64,000 nucleotides of DNA, from NCBI RefSeq assembly GCF_004664715.2, contig NC_051075.1, positions 88,759,709 through 88,823,708 on the forward strand, in the 5' to 3' direction. The position numbers were made by a program, and so were the translations under genes. The stretch's first letter is position 1. Every line of letters begins with the position of its first letter. Origin of the DNA: Peromyscus leucopus. Its lineage: Eukaryota; Chordata; Mammalia; Rodentia; Cricetidae. The notes beneath the pieces were generated by a model. That model was not told the DNA's origin, did not search any database, and worked only from the letters and a program-made list of their open reading frames with translations. Positions 14,000 to 27,372 of the stretch are shown in pieces.

Positions 14000-14218
14000 T
14001 GTTTTTGAACAGGGTCTCATGCAGCCCAGGCTGGCCTCAAACTCATCATGTAGTTAAGGATCACCCTGACCTTCTGATCTTTTTGCCTCGACCTACCTCC
14101 CAAGTGCTAGGATCGTAGGCCTGCATTGTCGTGCCTGGTTTATGTGGTGCAGAGAATGGAACCCAGGGCCTTATGTATGCATGGGAGGCAAACCCTCCAC
14201 CAACTGAGCTCCAGCTCC
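14000..14218 (-). mobile_element. B4 SINE
   Basis: GAACAGGGTCTCATGCAGCC, CTGGCCTCAAACTCATCATG and GAATGGAACCCAGGGCCTTA, a reverse B1 part followed by a reverse ID part. Confidence 0.8.
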
Positions 14219-14270
14219 TGATTGATTTTCCATTCGTCTTTAAATTTCCTTTAAAATTACATTGATTTAT

Positions 14271-14275
<5 letters not shown>

Positions 14276-14303
<28 letters not shown>

Positions 14304-14425
14304 ATATGTGGACCTCAGAGGACAACTCTCAAGAGTTGGTCTTTCCTTCACCACACAGGTCCTAGGGATACAACAAGGGTCCTCAGACTCGGCCCAAACC
14401 TGTTGAGCCATCTCACGGCCCCACT
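14276..14425 (-). mobile_element. (TG)n followed by a B2/B3-type SINE
   Basis: A 28-bp TG run leads into GACCTCAGAGGACAACTCTC and GAGCCATCTCACGGCC, the reverse complement of a B2/B3 body. Confidence 0.7.
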
Positions 14426-14765
14426 GGAGGGGTTTAAAACAAGTCTGACTTAAAAAGGACCACCGAGCCTTCTCTGTTCTGTGGGAGTGTACACGCACAA
14501 GTGAAGATTTGAAAAGTGACTTAAAGACTAAGAAACAAACGACCCAGTGGTTCACTGACTCAGGCTTTTTAAAAGCCCAAGTCCTAGGTCTGAGGAGATG
14601 GCACACATGTGAGGACCTGAGTGTAAATAAAGTTGGCACAGTGGCGGGTGCTTGTCATCCCAGTGTTGGGGAGGCGGAGACAGGAGGATCCCCGGAGGGC
14701 ACTGACCCGCCTAGCCTACTTGGCAAGCTCAAGGTAACGGGGAGAGACCTGTTTAAAAAGCATGG

Positions 14766-14930
14766 CGGGGGCTGGAGAGATGGCTCAGAGGTTAAGAGCA
14801 CTGACTGCTCTTCCAGAGGTCCTGAGTTCAATTCCCAGCAACCACATGGTGGCTCACAACCATCTGTAATGAGATCTGGTGCCCTCTTCCGTATACATAA
14901 TAAATAAATAAATCTTTAAAAAAAAAAATG
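14766..14930 (+). mobile_element. B2 SINE, well preserved 5' part
   Basis: GGGGGCTGGAGAGATGGCTC, AGAGGTTAAGAGCACTGACT, CTCTTCCAGAGGTCCTGAGT and ACATGGTGGCTCACAACCAT. The A/B boxes of the tRNA-like promoter are preserved and it ends in (TAAA)n and an A tail, so it looks young. Confidence 0.95.
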
Positions 14931-14982
14931 GCGGACAGCATTCTGAACAAGGAAAGCTGAGGCTGGCCTCAGGCCTCTATAT

Positions 14983-14983
14983 G

Positions 14984-15022
<39 letters not shown>

Positions 15023-15056
15023 GTGCACACACACATGCACACACATGCACACACAT
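14983..15056. repeat. (GC)n(CA)n compound microsatellite
   Basis: GCGCGCGC followed by about 35 bp of CA and then imperfect CACATG/CACACG units. Confidence 0.95.
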
Positions 15057-15551
15057 AGCACCCAAGACCTCACGGTGTCCCACCAGGCCCCAACAGCCTC
15101 CCCACTGTACCCCACGGCCTTCTCTACCCCTGTGTATGTCTCTCCAGACAGGGCCCCAGCTTCCCCTCAGTACAGCAAACACCCATCCCCTACACACACA
15201 GCCTTGCACTGCTGTTTTGTTTCAAACCCTCTTCCCCGTGACAGCCTATGCTTTATACAGGTAAGGAATCGGCATTCAGATGTCTTTTCCGGGAGCCACC
15301 CTGGGTCACGGTCTGGGGGGGGGGGTTTGAGCTCCCCCACGGCTCATTTCCCACTTCCTTCCTCTCTTCCTCCCTTCTCTCCAGAGCACATATCCAGCCT
15401 ACCGCTTATTTTACCTATGGAATGCATGACGCCCACCCGGCTTTGCACCAAAGCCCTCTGAGGGAACATTCTCGGCTTGTTCACTGTAGTGTCACTAAGG
15501 TCAAGCACACCCTGACACACCAGGGGCTGGCACACTGTGTGAGTGAAGGAA

Positions 15552-15553
<2 letters not shown>

Positions 15554-15594
<41 letters not shown>
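15554..15594. repeat. (GT)n microsatellite
   Basis: About 41 bp of uninterrupted GT. Confidence 0.97.
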
Positions 15595-15595
<1 letters not shown>

Positions 15596-15599
15596 CAGA

Positions 15600-16960
15600 G
15601 AGAGGCAGGGCACAGAGATGGAGGGAAAACTCAAGACAAGGTGGGCAGATCCTAAGACCTGACCCTAGACAGGAAGGGCCGGGTGTGCAAGAGCGTTTGG
15701 ATCTATAAACTCAGGGGCCAGCTTTCTGCCTTCCATTTTCTGTGGGGGAGGAAGTAAGAGGGTCCGAGACCTTCACAGAAGGGTAAATGGCTGGCAGTTG
15801 CCAGGACAGAGAGCTGTCTGAAGACACTGCAGGGTGACCTAGCCACTGGCCACAAAGGCCTCCTGGTGCCTCCTCTTCAGTGGCCTCAGGAGTTCAGCAG
15901 CAGGAGGAGGGGAGGGGACCGGGACGGGGGAGGGAGTGGGGGGGGTGGGGGAGTGTAGCTGTCCTGGGCTGAGGAGGCGGCAGGAGGGCCAGAGTCAGGG
16001 TCTCTTGGCAAGACTTTCGGAAGTTGATCGAAGTACCTGCTGATGCCAGGGAAGGGATGGAAGACAGGGCAGGGCTGGGAGGTGCAGGGGACAGTCAGGG
16101 CTCCTGAGGACCCAGGAGAGTCTATGTCAGAGTGGGACCCTAAGTAAGGGGATGGAGAGGATGCAAGTCAAGATCCCCGTGTGGGGGCAGGGCTGGGCTA
16201 GAGTGAGGGGCTCACGGCACAAGGGCCACCTCTGTAGGACTTCAAAAAGAGCACCCAAGCCTCAGGGCTCAGAAATGTCTCCATTTCCTCTGCTGTCAAA
16301 TGGAGCAGTCTGAGGCACTAAACCCAGCTTGGGGCAACATCACCACCTGCAGCATATAAAGCTCTGAAAAGGGAAGGGAGACCCCAGTCACACGCCTCTG
16401 ATACCCACTCCCCACCTCTCAACTTTGGGGTGGCAATGTGCCTAGCCTGGCTCCCCTTTTCCCAAATTCCCTGGCAGGGGCCACAGGGCCTCTTCTGGCC
16501 AATGAAGTCCACACAGAGGGATTCTGGGAAATTTTTTGCTTTCTCCCTAAGAAGGAAAAGAGCCTGGGAAGCCACATTCTCCCTTCTTCCTGCTTTGGAT
16601 ACAGAGGCAAAGTGTGGAGCCGTGGCAGTCATCATGGAGTCACTGGGTCAATGCCAATGCTCGAAGGTGTGGAAAGGCCTGGGTCCCTCAGAGCACCAAG
16701 CAGCTGCACCAGACCTGATCTTGTTACCAGAAAAACGACTCACAGTTTAGCTAATTACATCTGGACACATTTCTAAACCACACAGGAGTGTGCTGCCCTT
16801 CTAACAAGAGGAGGCCCCTGGAAGGCACAACCAGGGTTCTGTACTTCCAGCAAGTCTCAAGGAAACTAAATGCTCAAGGCCCCATCCGGAACCCCAGTTC
16901 CCTTCTGCAAATGGAACTTAAAGGCTGTGACCGATAGGAAGGCGGGGACACCGCACTTAA
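15600..16960. other. Gnb5 intron 1, mostly unique, purine-rich
   Basis: Includes a G-rich purine stretch (15898-15960, repeated GGAGG and GGGGG). The part from about 16480 to 16600 faintly resembles an old LTR but is too diverged to call. No exon-like feature. Confidence 0.4.
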
Positions 16961-16968
16961 GTGTGTGC

Positions 16969-17018
<50 letters not shown>
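16961..17018. repeat. (GT)n microsatellite beside the CpG island
   Basis: About 50 bp of GT with one GCGG interruption near the start. Confidence 0.96.
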
Positions 17019-17020
<2 letters not shown>

Positions 17021-17149
17021 GGCTGGCAAGCCTTGCTCAGTTAAGGGAGGGTGAGCGGATAAGACCACTGCCCAAGCCGGGTCCCCATCCTGAGCTCTGC
17101 GGAGGACCAGCCCTCTCTGAGAAGGGGGACCCTCCTCTAGCCGAGAGTC

Positions 17150-18870
<1,721 letters not shown>

Positions 18871-19092
18871 GGGCTGGGGTGATGGCTCAGTGGTTAAAAA
18901 CACTTGATGCTCTTCCAGAGGTCCCAGGTTCGATTCCCAACACCCATATGGTGGCTCACAACCCTCTGTAATGCCAGTTCCAGGGAACCCAGTGCCCTAT
19001 TCACTGACCTCAGTTATGTCCCGTGGTGCACAGACATACGTGCAGGCAAACCTCCAATACACATTAAATAAACACACCTTTTGAATTAAAAA
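18871..19092 (+). mobile_element. B2 SINE
   Basis: GGGGCTGGGGTGATGGCTCA, CTCTTCCAGAGGTCCCAGGT, ATATGGTGGCTCACAACCCT and CAGACATACGTGCAGGCAAA. Nearly full length. Confidence 0.93.
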
Positions 19093-19270
19093 TTTAAAGA
19101 TTTATTTTTGTTTTATGTAAGTGAGTGTTTCATCTACATGTATGTCTGTGTACCACCTGTGTGCAGCATTTACTCTTGTTAGATCAGGAGACAGTGGATT
19201 ACCACCTGTCACCAAAAGGGGGCTCTAGTGAGCCACAGTTTTGAGCGCAGCCTGGTGGATCTTCTGAGAC
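19093..19270 (-). mobile_element. B3 SINE
   Basis: AAAGATTTATTTTTGTTTTA, TGTGTACCACCTGTGTGCAG and CACCAAAAGGGGGCTCTAG. It abuts the preceding B2 in opposite orientation. Confidence 0.7.
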
Positions 19271-19790
19271 AGTGACCGATTCCCAGGGCTGAGGACATTT
19301 TTTGGTGGTGATCTGAAACCTGAGAATAGCCACCTCTGGCAAAGACAGGATTAGATGTACTTTGAAAAAAGAAGTCAGGGTTTCTGTCCAGTTCCTACCC
19401 GGCCCAGCAGGCTTGGGCTCAGGAACACTGGAGTTTAGTTTTGCTTAGGCTGGGCAAGATCAGCCAGGCTGTCTAAACAGCTAAGACAGGTCCCCTGGGA
19501 CTGTTTATATACCAGAATTTCTTCTAGCTTGGTGGCTTGCTGGACAGACCGGGAGGCAACAGAAGCCAAACTCATCATCCCCAGGAATAACAGCTTGTTA
19601 GGAGTGCGTTGGATGCCTTGCCATAACCTTGCATGACCCTCACAGAGTCCTAGGGTACAAAGCATTCTTATTTCATAGGCCTCTGGAGATGGGTGACGAC
19701 GGGTGCCCCCACTGTCTAGGATAACAAGCAGACCAGGACCCAGGGTCACACCAGGCTTCCAGGAGCCTGGGGACACATCCTCTGAACCTA

Positions 19791-20096
<306 letters not shown>

Positions 20097-20359
20097 TCAC
20101 GCCGCCCCCGTCCACACCTCCACGTCCGGGCAGAGGTCACCGTGAGTGCTGACCTCTGGTTTTACTGCAACACCCGACTTCTTTGATCAACCAGAGTCAG
20201 GCAGCCAGCTTTCAGAAGTACACAGGGTTAGCTGGTGGTTTGGGCAGCTGGCCTACACCCTTACAACTGATCTGTGGAGCACAGTGGAGAACATTGTGAT
20301 GCCTAATACAGGTAATGTCTTAACATTATCTTTTTTATTTTTCCATTTTTATATGTTTT

Positions 20360-20500
20360 CATTGGTGTGTGTGCGCGCACACTCTCATGTGCCACGGCAC
20401 AGGAGGTGAAGGTCGAGGACAACTTGAGGGAACCAGGGACTAGATTTCAGGTCATCAGACTTGATGGCCGGCCCCTTTGCCCACTGAACAATCTTGTCAA
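20360..20500 (-). mobile_element. B2/B3-type SINE
   Basis: GTGCCACGGCACAGGAGGTG, AGGTCGAGGACAACTTGAGG and CAGGTCATCAGACTTGATGG. Confidence 0.65.
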
Positions 20501-20504
20501 CCTT

Positions 20505-20725
20505 TTCTTATTTTTGATACAAGGTTTCATGTAACCCAGGATGGCCTTGAACTTGCTAAGTATCAGAGGGTAACCTTGACCTTCTTGACCCTCTTTCCTC
20601 TAACTCCGGAGTGCCGGGGTTACAGACATGCGCCACCACACCACACACTTAGGCAGGTGCTAAGAATGGAACCCAGGGCTTTGGGTGTGCTAGGCAAGCA
20701 CTCTGCCTACCGGGCTATCCCCAGC
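20505..20725 (-). mobile_element. B4 SINE
   Basis: GATACAAGGTTTCATGTAAC, CAGGATGGCCTTGAACTTGC and GAATGGAACCCAGGGCTTTG, a reverse B1 part then a reverse ID part. Confidence 0.85.
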
Positions 20726-21289
20726 CTGGAGAGCCATTTTAGAACTTTGATCAATGTTCCTCCCCCTTGGTGTAACATTTTGGATTAAAGACAAATCAGA
20801 AAATGGGCCTGAGCCCAGCCCAGAGGGAAGAGGCCATTTGTGTGGTATTGGCTTCCTGCAAAGTAGGCCTTTGTAGCTATTAAACATGGCAGCCAGATCC
20901 TCAGGGCCCCAGCCTGTGGCTGCGTGAGCAGACTGGCTGAGACCTAAGAGGACAGGGCCTTTGGGAAACAGCGCCACCAGGGGGCTATAGACCTGGGCTC
21001 CTGGCTGCCCAGGTGGGGGTCCCTCGCTGAGGCCAGTAGGCATGGCTCCCCTGAAGCTTTGTTCATTGATATATCAAATAGATATCTTTAAACCAACCCC
21101 TGTAGGGTTGGCATGGGACTCATAAGATGCAGTACTGTAAGTTGCACTCAGCTCCAGGCTGGAAGCTGTGAACCATTCAAAACCCTGCTGGCCTGTGGGT
21201 GGGAACAACGGCAGGGGTAGCAGCAGCCTTAGGAAGGAAGAGGGAAGAGCCAGAGGAGGCTGTGGCCAGACATGAAGGCTGGCTAAGAC

Positions 21290-21855
21290 ACTGGACAGTG
21301 TAGGGAAGACGGGGAGCCGGGCTTGAAGGGGAGCCGGCTTGGAGACCGCTGCAGTTTCTTTTGGGAGGGGCTGTGGTGCATTGCTGGACATGGAGGACTG
21401 GGAGGTTAACAGGGAAGGGAGCACACAGCTCAGTAGTCCTGCTGATTTAATAGCTGTCCCAAAGACAGCCTCACCTTAAGAGTCAAGGAAATTACCCATG
21501 AGCACGTTGCAGGGGCACTGGACCGAACATGCCAACAGAGGAGAATTTGAGAGAGGTGTGTTTTGGGTGGAGGTGACACTGGGGATACTTGGGAGGGAGC
21601 GTGCTATACAGCTGCCGCCACAGAGCCAGAGAAGGAACTAGAAGCTGTGGGGTTGGGCAAAGGTGTGGCCACCACAGTACCTGAAGATGAGGGGACAAGG
21701 GGGTGGAAGGCAGACCCTTAGGGACAGAGATCACAGGGACCAGACACTGACTGCCACAGAGGGCCTAACTGACACCTCCCACAGCCTCTTCCCGGGAGGG
21801 CAGCCATGCTGTGGAAGCCGAGGGAACAGAGGGCTCAAAGAAAAAGAGACCTTGA
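21290..21855 (+). repeat. Inverted duplication, left arm
   Basis: This segment reappears in reverse orientation at 23065-23660. Shared landmarks include GCCGGCTTGGAGACCGCTGC, GGACATGGAGGACTGGGAGG, GAACATGCCAACAGAGGAGA and GGGACAGAGATCACAGGGAC. Agreement is well above 90 percent by eye, with a few small gaps. It is not a SINE or LTR that I recognise. Confidence 0.92.
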
Positions 21856-22244
21856 CAAATTGCTAACAGCCCAAGTTTGAATAGAGAGAATGCTACTTTT
21901 CTTAGTCTAAGTTCCAAGCCATGGGAGGTGTTTATAATGTTCATTATAAATGTTCTGGAGACAGAAGGACAGGGGAATAACCAGGCCTCTGCCCTGTAAC
22001 AGCAGGGCCTGGGCCCGCCCCCTTCACGTTCTCTTGCTGGGTCTTCATGAGCATAGCCGGTTTAAACAACTGGGGTGTGGACGGGCTGGTGAAATGGCTG
22101 AGCAGGCAGGTGGGGGGGGGTGCCAAGCCACTGGGTGGAACTGACCCCCAAAAGTTGTCCTGTCCTCCACACGTGTGGCATGCTCATGTCCACACACATA
22201 CATACACACAGAAGAAAATGTAAATGTCATAAAAGAAGGGGAGG

Positions 22245-22290
22245 TGAGGCTGGGGTGTATCCATTGGTGGAGCGCTTGCCTATGTGCGTG
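22245..22290 (+). mobile_element. ID SINE fragment
   Basis: GGCTGGGGTGTATCCATTGG followed by TGGAGCGCTTGCCTATG matches the 5' half of an ID element. Confidence 0.55.
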
Positions 22291-22617
22291 TGTGTGCGCG
22301 TGCGTGCGACCCAGAGTGTCATTTCCCATACCCCTCCCCCTCCCCGACCTGTTCCCCTGTGGTTTTTGTCCCTAGAGATGCTCTCAGCCGTCAGTCCTTG
22401 AGTCACTTCCTCTTAGAACATAAGCTCTTCCTCTGGGTCGTCTCTCTGTGGCAGTTCTCTCCCCGACCTACTTCTGGGAGAACAAATCCCAGATGATGAG
22501 CTTGAGTAGTAACTTTGCTCCCTAATGCTATTACCTGATGTCTCAGCTTGACCTTGAGACAGGGCAGGAGCCCCTGCAGGGCTAGGAAGTAGGAAACATT
22601 CACCAAGCCCCGAGCTC

Positions 22618-22619
<2 letters not shown>

Positions 22620-22674
<55 letters not shown>
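22620..22674. repeat. (GT)n microsatellite in the spacer of the inverted duplication
   Basis: About 55 bp of uninterrupted GT. Confidence 0.97.
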
Positions 22675-22675
<1 letters not shown>

Positions 22676-22754
22676 CATGGGTGCATGTGTCATGGGTGGG
22701 GTGTGTGCTCATGGGTACACATGTGTATACATATATGCGGACATCCTTAGGCAC

Positions 22755-22985
22755 CCTTCCTCAGATACCATCCACCTGTTTTTGAAATAGGATCCCTCCC
22801 TCTCTGGCCTGTAACTAGGCTGGCTGGGCAGTGAGCATCAGAGGTATGTCTCTCTCTGCCTCCTCGGCCCTGAGGTAACAAGTGTGTACCACCACACTGG
22901 CCCTGCTTGGATTCTGGGGATGGAGGTGAAGCCGTCATGCTCACACAGGAAGAGCTTCCCTGACCGGGCTATCATCCCAGCTCCC
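22755..22985 (-). mobile_element. Rodent interspersed repeat, same family as 6425-6720
   Basis: TTTGAAATAGGATCCCTCCC, GTACCACCACACTGGCCCTG and the AGCTTCCCTGACCGGGCTAT end. Family not named. Confidence 0.5.
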
Positions 22986-23064
22986 TTTTGTTTTTCTGTG
23001 ACTCGCTCTTCGTGACAAGCCTCATGGTTTAACCGTGGTAGCTCTGTGAGCGGTGCTACCGTTC

Positions 23065-23660
23065 AGACTCAGCCTCTCTCTCTCTCTGACTTTGAGACCA
23101 CTGCTCAGTCCCTCTGTTCCCTCGGCTTCCACAGCATGGCTGCCCCCCCCCCCCGGGAAGAGGCTGTGGGAGGTGTCAGTTAGGCCCTCTGTGGCAGTCA
23201 GTGTCTGGTCCCTGTGATCTCTGTCCCTAAGGGTCCGCCTTCCACCCCCTTGTCCCCTCATCTTCAGGTACTGTGGTGGCCACACCTTTGCCCAACCCCA
23301 CAGCTTCTAGTTCCTTCTCTGGCTCTGTGGTGGCATCTGTATAGCACGCTCCCTCCCAAGTATCCCCAGTGTCACCTCCACCCAAAACACACCTCTCTCA
23401 AATTCTCCTCTGTTGGCATGTTCGGTCCAGTGCCCCCCCGCAATGTGCTCATGGGTAATTTCCTTGACTCTTAAGGTGGGGCTGTCTTTGGGACAGCTAT
23501 TAAATCAGCAGGACTACTGAGCTGTGTGCTCCCTTCCCTGTTAACCTCCCAGTCCTCCATGTCCAGCAATGCACCACAGCCCCTCCCAAAAGAAACTGCA
23601 GCGGTCTCCAAGCCGGCTCCCCGTCAAGCTCGGCTCCCCGTCTTCCTTAACACTCTGTCC
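23065..23660 (-). repeat. Inverted duplication, right arm
   Basis: Reverse-complement copy of 21290-21855. Differences include a run of 14 C at about 23143-23156, a 13-bp insertion near 23100, and a GA-rich stretch at the inner end. The outer end stops just before the A-rich start of an old L1 fragment. Confidence 0.92.
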
Positions 23661-23689
23661 CCAGCACTGAAAAAAAAAAAAAGCAGAAC

Positions 23690-24150
23690 AAAAATAAAAT
23701 GTCACATAGAAGAGTGTTTGAAGCAGCATTATTTTCAGGTAAACAATGCAAACAACTCAAACATCCAGCAAGGGAAGAAGAGGCAAACAAACCATGGTTT
23801 GTCCGGGAAGCAGTTTTTGTGGCAGTAATAAAAAGTGAGGCTCTGACTCTCCCTACAGTGATGAACACCGGAAACGTCTTGGTGTGAAAGGAGCTGGACA
23901 CAAAGTCCACATGGTACCATTACATGAGTGTCCAGGACACACAACACCATCAAAAGTCCAGCTGTGGGTGATGGGGCTTGGTGAATGGAGAACTCTTAGT
24001 GATTGATTGCTCAGAGACTATGGGATTAGGGGTAATGGGGTACTTGGAGTCCAATTACAGCCAAGGCATCATGCACATCCTTGCACGCAGGTGAAAACCC
24101 ACCCAAACATTTTACATTGATGACTTTTATGTTTGGGGCAGTACAGCTCA
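23690..24150 (+). mobile_element. Ancient L1 (L1M-type) 3' end fragment
   Basis: GAAGCAGCATTATTTTCAGG, AACTCAAACATCCAGCAAGG, TTGGTGAATGGAGAACTCTT and GCAGTACAGCTCAATAAAAA follow, in order, the ORF2 end and 3' UTR of old mammalian L1. Too decayed to encode anything. Confidence 0.7.
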
Positions 24151-24349
24151 ATAAAAATTATTTTTAAAATGTGCAGGATACTGCATAAAATGTGCAGTAT
24201 TCCTCAAATGAGGCTAGTCAGGCAAAATCTGGTGCAAAAAGATGATACATAGAATCATTTGTCAAAGACACAAATTAAATCCATAATGTGACACTATTAG
24301 CGATACATGAGAATTCCTGAAATTGACTATATTTAGTGTGTGTAGAGGT

Positions 24350-24475
24350 GGAAGGACAACTTTTGGTAGTCAGTTTTCTCCTTTTATCATGTGGGTCTTC
24401 GATATCAAACTCTGGTTCTCGGGTTTGGTGGCAAGTGTCTTTACCTGCTGAGCCATCTGGCTGGCTAGGTTAGAA
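24350..24475 (-). mobile_element. B2/B3-type SINE fragment
   Basis: CTTTTGGTAGTCAGTTTTCT, TCTGGTTCTCGGGTTTGGTG and CTGCTGAGCCATCTGGCTGG. Confidence 0.65.
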
Positions 24476-24504
24476 TACCTAAAATTTAAAAAAACCGATA
24501 TACA

Positions 24505-24710
24505 GGGCCTGGAAAGATGACTCAGTAGTTAAGAGCGTGTGTTGCTTTTCCAGAGGACCCAAGTCCTGTTGCGGACACTCATACTGGAAGGTGGACCAAT
24601 GCTGTAGCTCCTGCTCCAGGGGACCTAACAACCTCTTCTGGTCTCTGCAGGCAAATGTAGTATTGTGCCCACTCACCCCTGGGCAGATGCCTAATTAAAA
24701 ATAAATCTAG
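24505..24710 (+). mobile_element. B2/B3-type SINE
   Basis: GGGCCTGGAAAGATGACTCA, GCTTTTCCAGAGGACCCAAG and CTCCTGCTCCAGGGGACCTA. Confidence 0.75.
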
Positions 24711-24719
24711 AACAAACCC

Positions 24720-24833
24720 CCCTGCTATACAAAGTGTGGGCAAGGATGTAGGAACATCTTTCACTGCCAGTGTGGGTCACAAAGTGGTGCAACTACTTTG
24801 GAGAACTGTCTGGTAGGACTTCTTAATGGTAAG

Positions 24834-24871
<38 letters not shown>

Positions 24872-25080
24872 TGTGTGTGTGTGTGTGGTGTGGTGTGTGA
24901 CCCATCAATTCTCCTCCTGAGTATGTGTTCAACAGAAATGCACACTTATTTCTTAAAAAAAAAAAAAAGGTAAGACTGTCATAACAGCTTTGCTCACAAA
25001 TATCCCCAAACTGGAAAAATCCACATGTTCACCAGGAGTGGACTGGATTCAAGCAATAGAATGTAATGAATGGGGGTTAA
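24720..25080 (+). mobile_element. Ancient L1 fragment with internal (GT)n
   Basis: TTTCACTGCCAGTGTGGGTC, CAACTACTTTGGAGAACTGT, AATTCTCCTCCTGAGTATGT and AACTGGAAAAATCCACATGT match the 3' part of old L1 ORF2. A GT microsatellite (24839-24898) interrupts it. It repeats an earlier part of the element than the fragment at 23690, so this is a separate copy. Confidence 0.65.
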
Positions 25081-25099
25081 GGCAGGAGGTGGATCCCGT

Positions 25100-26400
25100 G
25101 GACCTGTTGCGGTGGCTCATCTGTTCCATCAGTTGCACTTGAGGGCTTTGGTTGTTATACTGCGGCTGTACCAGTTTTGAAGACCAATTAGATTATTTTA
25201 AAGACCAATTAAATTATTTTAAATTAGATTATTTTAAGTTAGATGCTTAATTTTTTTTTACTGATGCCAACACTAACCTGTTTTTTAAAAATCTCTTTAT
25301 GATTTTGAAATAAAGTCATGAAGGCTGTAGAAAAATTAAAGTATATACACACAGAGTAACCAAAACACAAACACTCCCCACTGGGCACCCTCCACAGAGA
25401 GATTCCCATGACCTTCCTTGGTCTGTAGGAATCCAGACATGGCTGCATAATTAGGAGCCCAAGTTCCCTGAGGTTGGAGAGTACATACCTTACAGAGCAA
25501 GGGATTCCTGGGACGGTCGGGCGGAAAGGAGGGAGGTTACTGTGCGGTGTGAAGGTTTGAGCCACTGATCACCTAATCTCTTTATCTGGACTTTGCAGCT
25601 CAGAGACTCCCCATCTGCACACCTACGCTCACTTTGGGCCACTCACTGGCACACACTCCCTCTGCCTCTCCACATGGTTTGGACTTCTCTTAACTCCGAT
25701 AGATTCCTTCCTGGGAGACAGAATTCAATTCATTTGACCTTGTGAATCTGCCTCTTCTCCATGGAGCAAGCCTGCCATCCCTACCTTTTGTGTTGAGATC
25801 ATGTCTCAGCACTGCTCTTCCTTCCCACCTTTACAGTGATCGAGGCCATGGGGTAAGCGCCTTCCTCTTTCTCCTGTATAAAACTCATCAGCATCCTTAA
25901 GTCTCTTGTCCTCAAGCAAGGTCCCCACATTGACTCCTCCTACACTCTAACCCTTGCCATCTCCAGGGGACCTTGCCAATTCACTTGTCTCCCAGCACCC
26001 TAGCATACAGATGAAATGTAGAATAAGATGGGGTCCCGCCCTCTAGGAACTCACAGGCCAGCAGAAGGCATGGCCAAGGTCATTGGTGTACAACCCAGGT
26101 AAATACTAGAAAGTGCGTGTGAATCCCGAGGCTGAATGTAAGCAAAGGGGGACAGGAGTGGGCATTGAGGTCATGAGTGAGGAGCAGAAACCCAGCCAAC
26201 TCCATCCTGCAGCCTCTCACTCGATAGCCAGGGAGCCCCAGACACAGCCAGTAGACAGCCTGCCCCCAGTGTCTACTTACTTCAAGTGACACACTGTGCA
26301 TTGGAGGATTCTCCCATCTTTCTCTATAACCCTCAAGGAAGGGCACAGAACTGCAAGGTGAGAAGATATGTAATCTGCAATGGTGGAAATAACTGCATGC
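25100..26400. other. Region downstream of Myo5c, no recognisable element
   Basis: About 1.3 kb of unique-looking sequence between the old L1 fragment and the candidate Myo5c polyadenylation signals. It has AT-rich and CT-rich patches and no convincing open frame. It could hold a Gnb5-L first exon, but I cannot point to one. Confidence 0.4.
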
Positions 26401-26414
26401 AATTTGCTCAATAA

Positions 26415-26425
26415 TTTATTTTATT
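26415..26425 (-). terminator. Candidate Myo5c polyadenylation signals (two overlapping AATAAA)
   Basis: TTTATTTTATT on the plus strand gives two overlapping AATAAA hexamers on the minus strand. They are the first canonical signals after the Myo5c stop codon. No transcript evidence is available here. Confidence 0.5.
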
Positions 26426-26989
26426 GAAGTATTGTAACATCCTATTGTCGTCATTTGGGGACTGTTTGGAAAGGCATCCCGCATCAGTAGGGTGGCCCAC
26501 ATTGTGCCACTGCTTCTTAGTCCCCCAGTCTCCCCAGAGATGACCCTACTGTGGGGTCACAGCTACTGCCTGAGACCATCAGACTGGAGGGTGGTCAGGT
26601 GGCGTAGGGTGACGGAAGTGTTGGGTCTCAGCTATGGGGCAGGGTGCTCATCAAAGGCCTGTATTTTGAAGGGAAGGGAAATAGTTTGGAGAAAGGAGCA
26701 GCCAGTTCTCACAAGATGAGGGAAGACTAGATTTCTCCAAAGGGAGAACTTGCCCAAATCTTCAGTTTCTTTTATAAAAATATTTAAAAAGTATATTAGA
26801 ATACTTATTAGATAGAGAAAAAAACCCTCACAAGTTGTATGTGTGTGCATGTGTGCAAATGTGTGTGCCTGGGTGTGTGGTACTTGGGTCAACTGCTCCA
26901 TCACTGAGCTCCAACCCTACAGCTAAATCTAGTTTTAAAAGAAGTAGTTGCATTTAAAAAAATTAAATGAGATTATAAAAATGATGTTG

Positions 26990-27140
26990 GCTGGGCAGTG
27001 ACCATACTGAGGTGTCCCAGCACTCGGGAGGCAGAGGCAGGTGGATCTCAGTGAGTTCGAGGCCAGCCTGCTCTACAAAGCAAGTTCTAGGATAGCCAGG
27101 ACTGCTGCACAGAGAAACCCTGTCTCAAACCCCTCCCCCC
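26990..27140 (+). mobile_element. B1 SINE in the presumed Myo5c 3' UTR (antisense)
   Basis: GGCTGGGCAGTGACCATACT, CAGCACTCGGGAGGCAGAGG and GATCTCAGTGAGTTCGAGGC, then AACCCTGTCTCAAACCCC. Confidence 0.88.
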
Positions 27141-27254
27141 CCAAATTATGTTGGGGCTGGTACGGTTTTTTAAATTTTCAGAAAAGATGATTAATGGCAT
27201 AAAAGTAAGCTTTGATAGTAAATTTGTTTTAAATAGATATTTACATAAAACAAT

Positions 27255-27372
27255 TTTTCTTCTGAGATGGGTTCTTACTCTGTGTAGCACAGGCTGACAC
27301 TGAACTCAAGGTAATCCTCCTGTCTCACCTTTCTGAGTGCTGGGATTACAGGTGTGTGCTCCCATGCCCATC
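27255..27372 (-). mobile_element. B1 SINE in the presumed Myo5c 3' UTR (sense)
   Basis: TTCTGAGATGGGTTCTTACT, CTGTGTAGCACAGGCTGACA and GTGCTGGGATTACAGGTGTG. Opposite in orientation to the B1 about 115 bp away. Confidence 0.8.

Noticed and set aside
14766..14930. tRNA gene suggested by the A and B box motifs
   Set aside because: The boxes belong to the tRNA-derived head of a B2 SINE; there is no cloverleaf beyond that.
16318..16776. Overlapping plus and minus frames of about 105-112 codons
   Set aside because: The stretch has faint similarity to an old LTR and no protein family is recognisable on either strand.
23690..25080. Possible processed pseudogene next to the A run at 23670
   Set aside because: The sequence follows the 3' end of old L1 elements and no cellular gene is recognisable.
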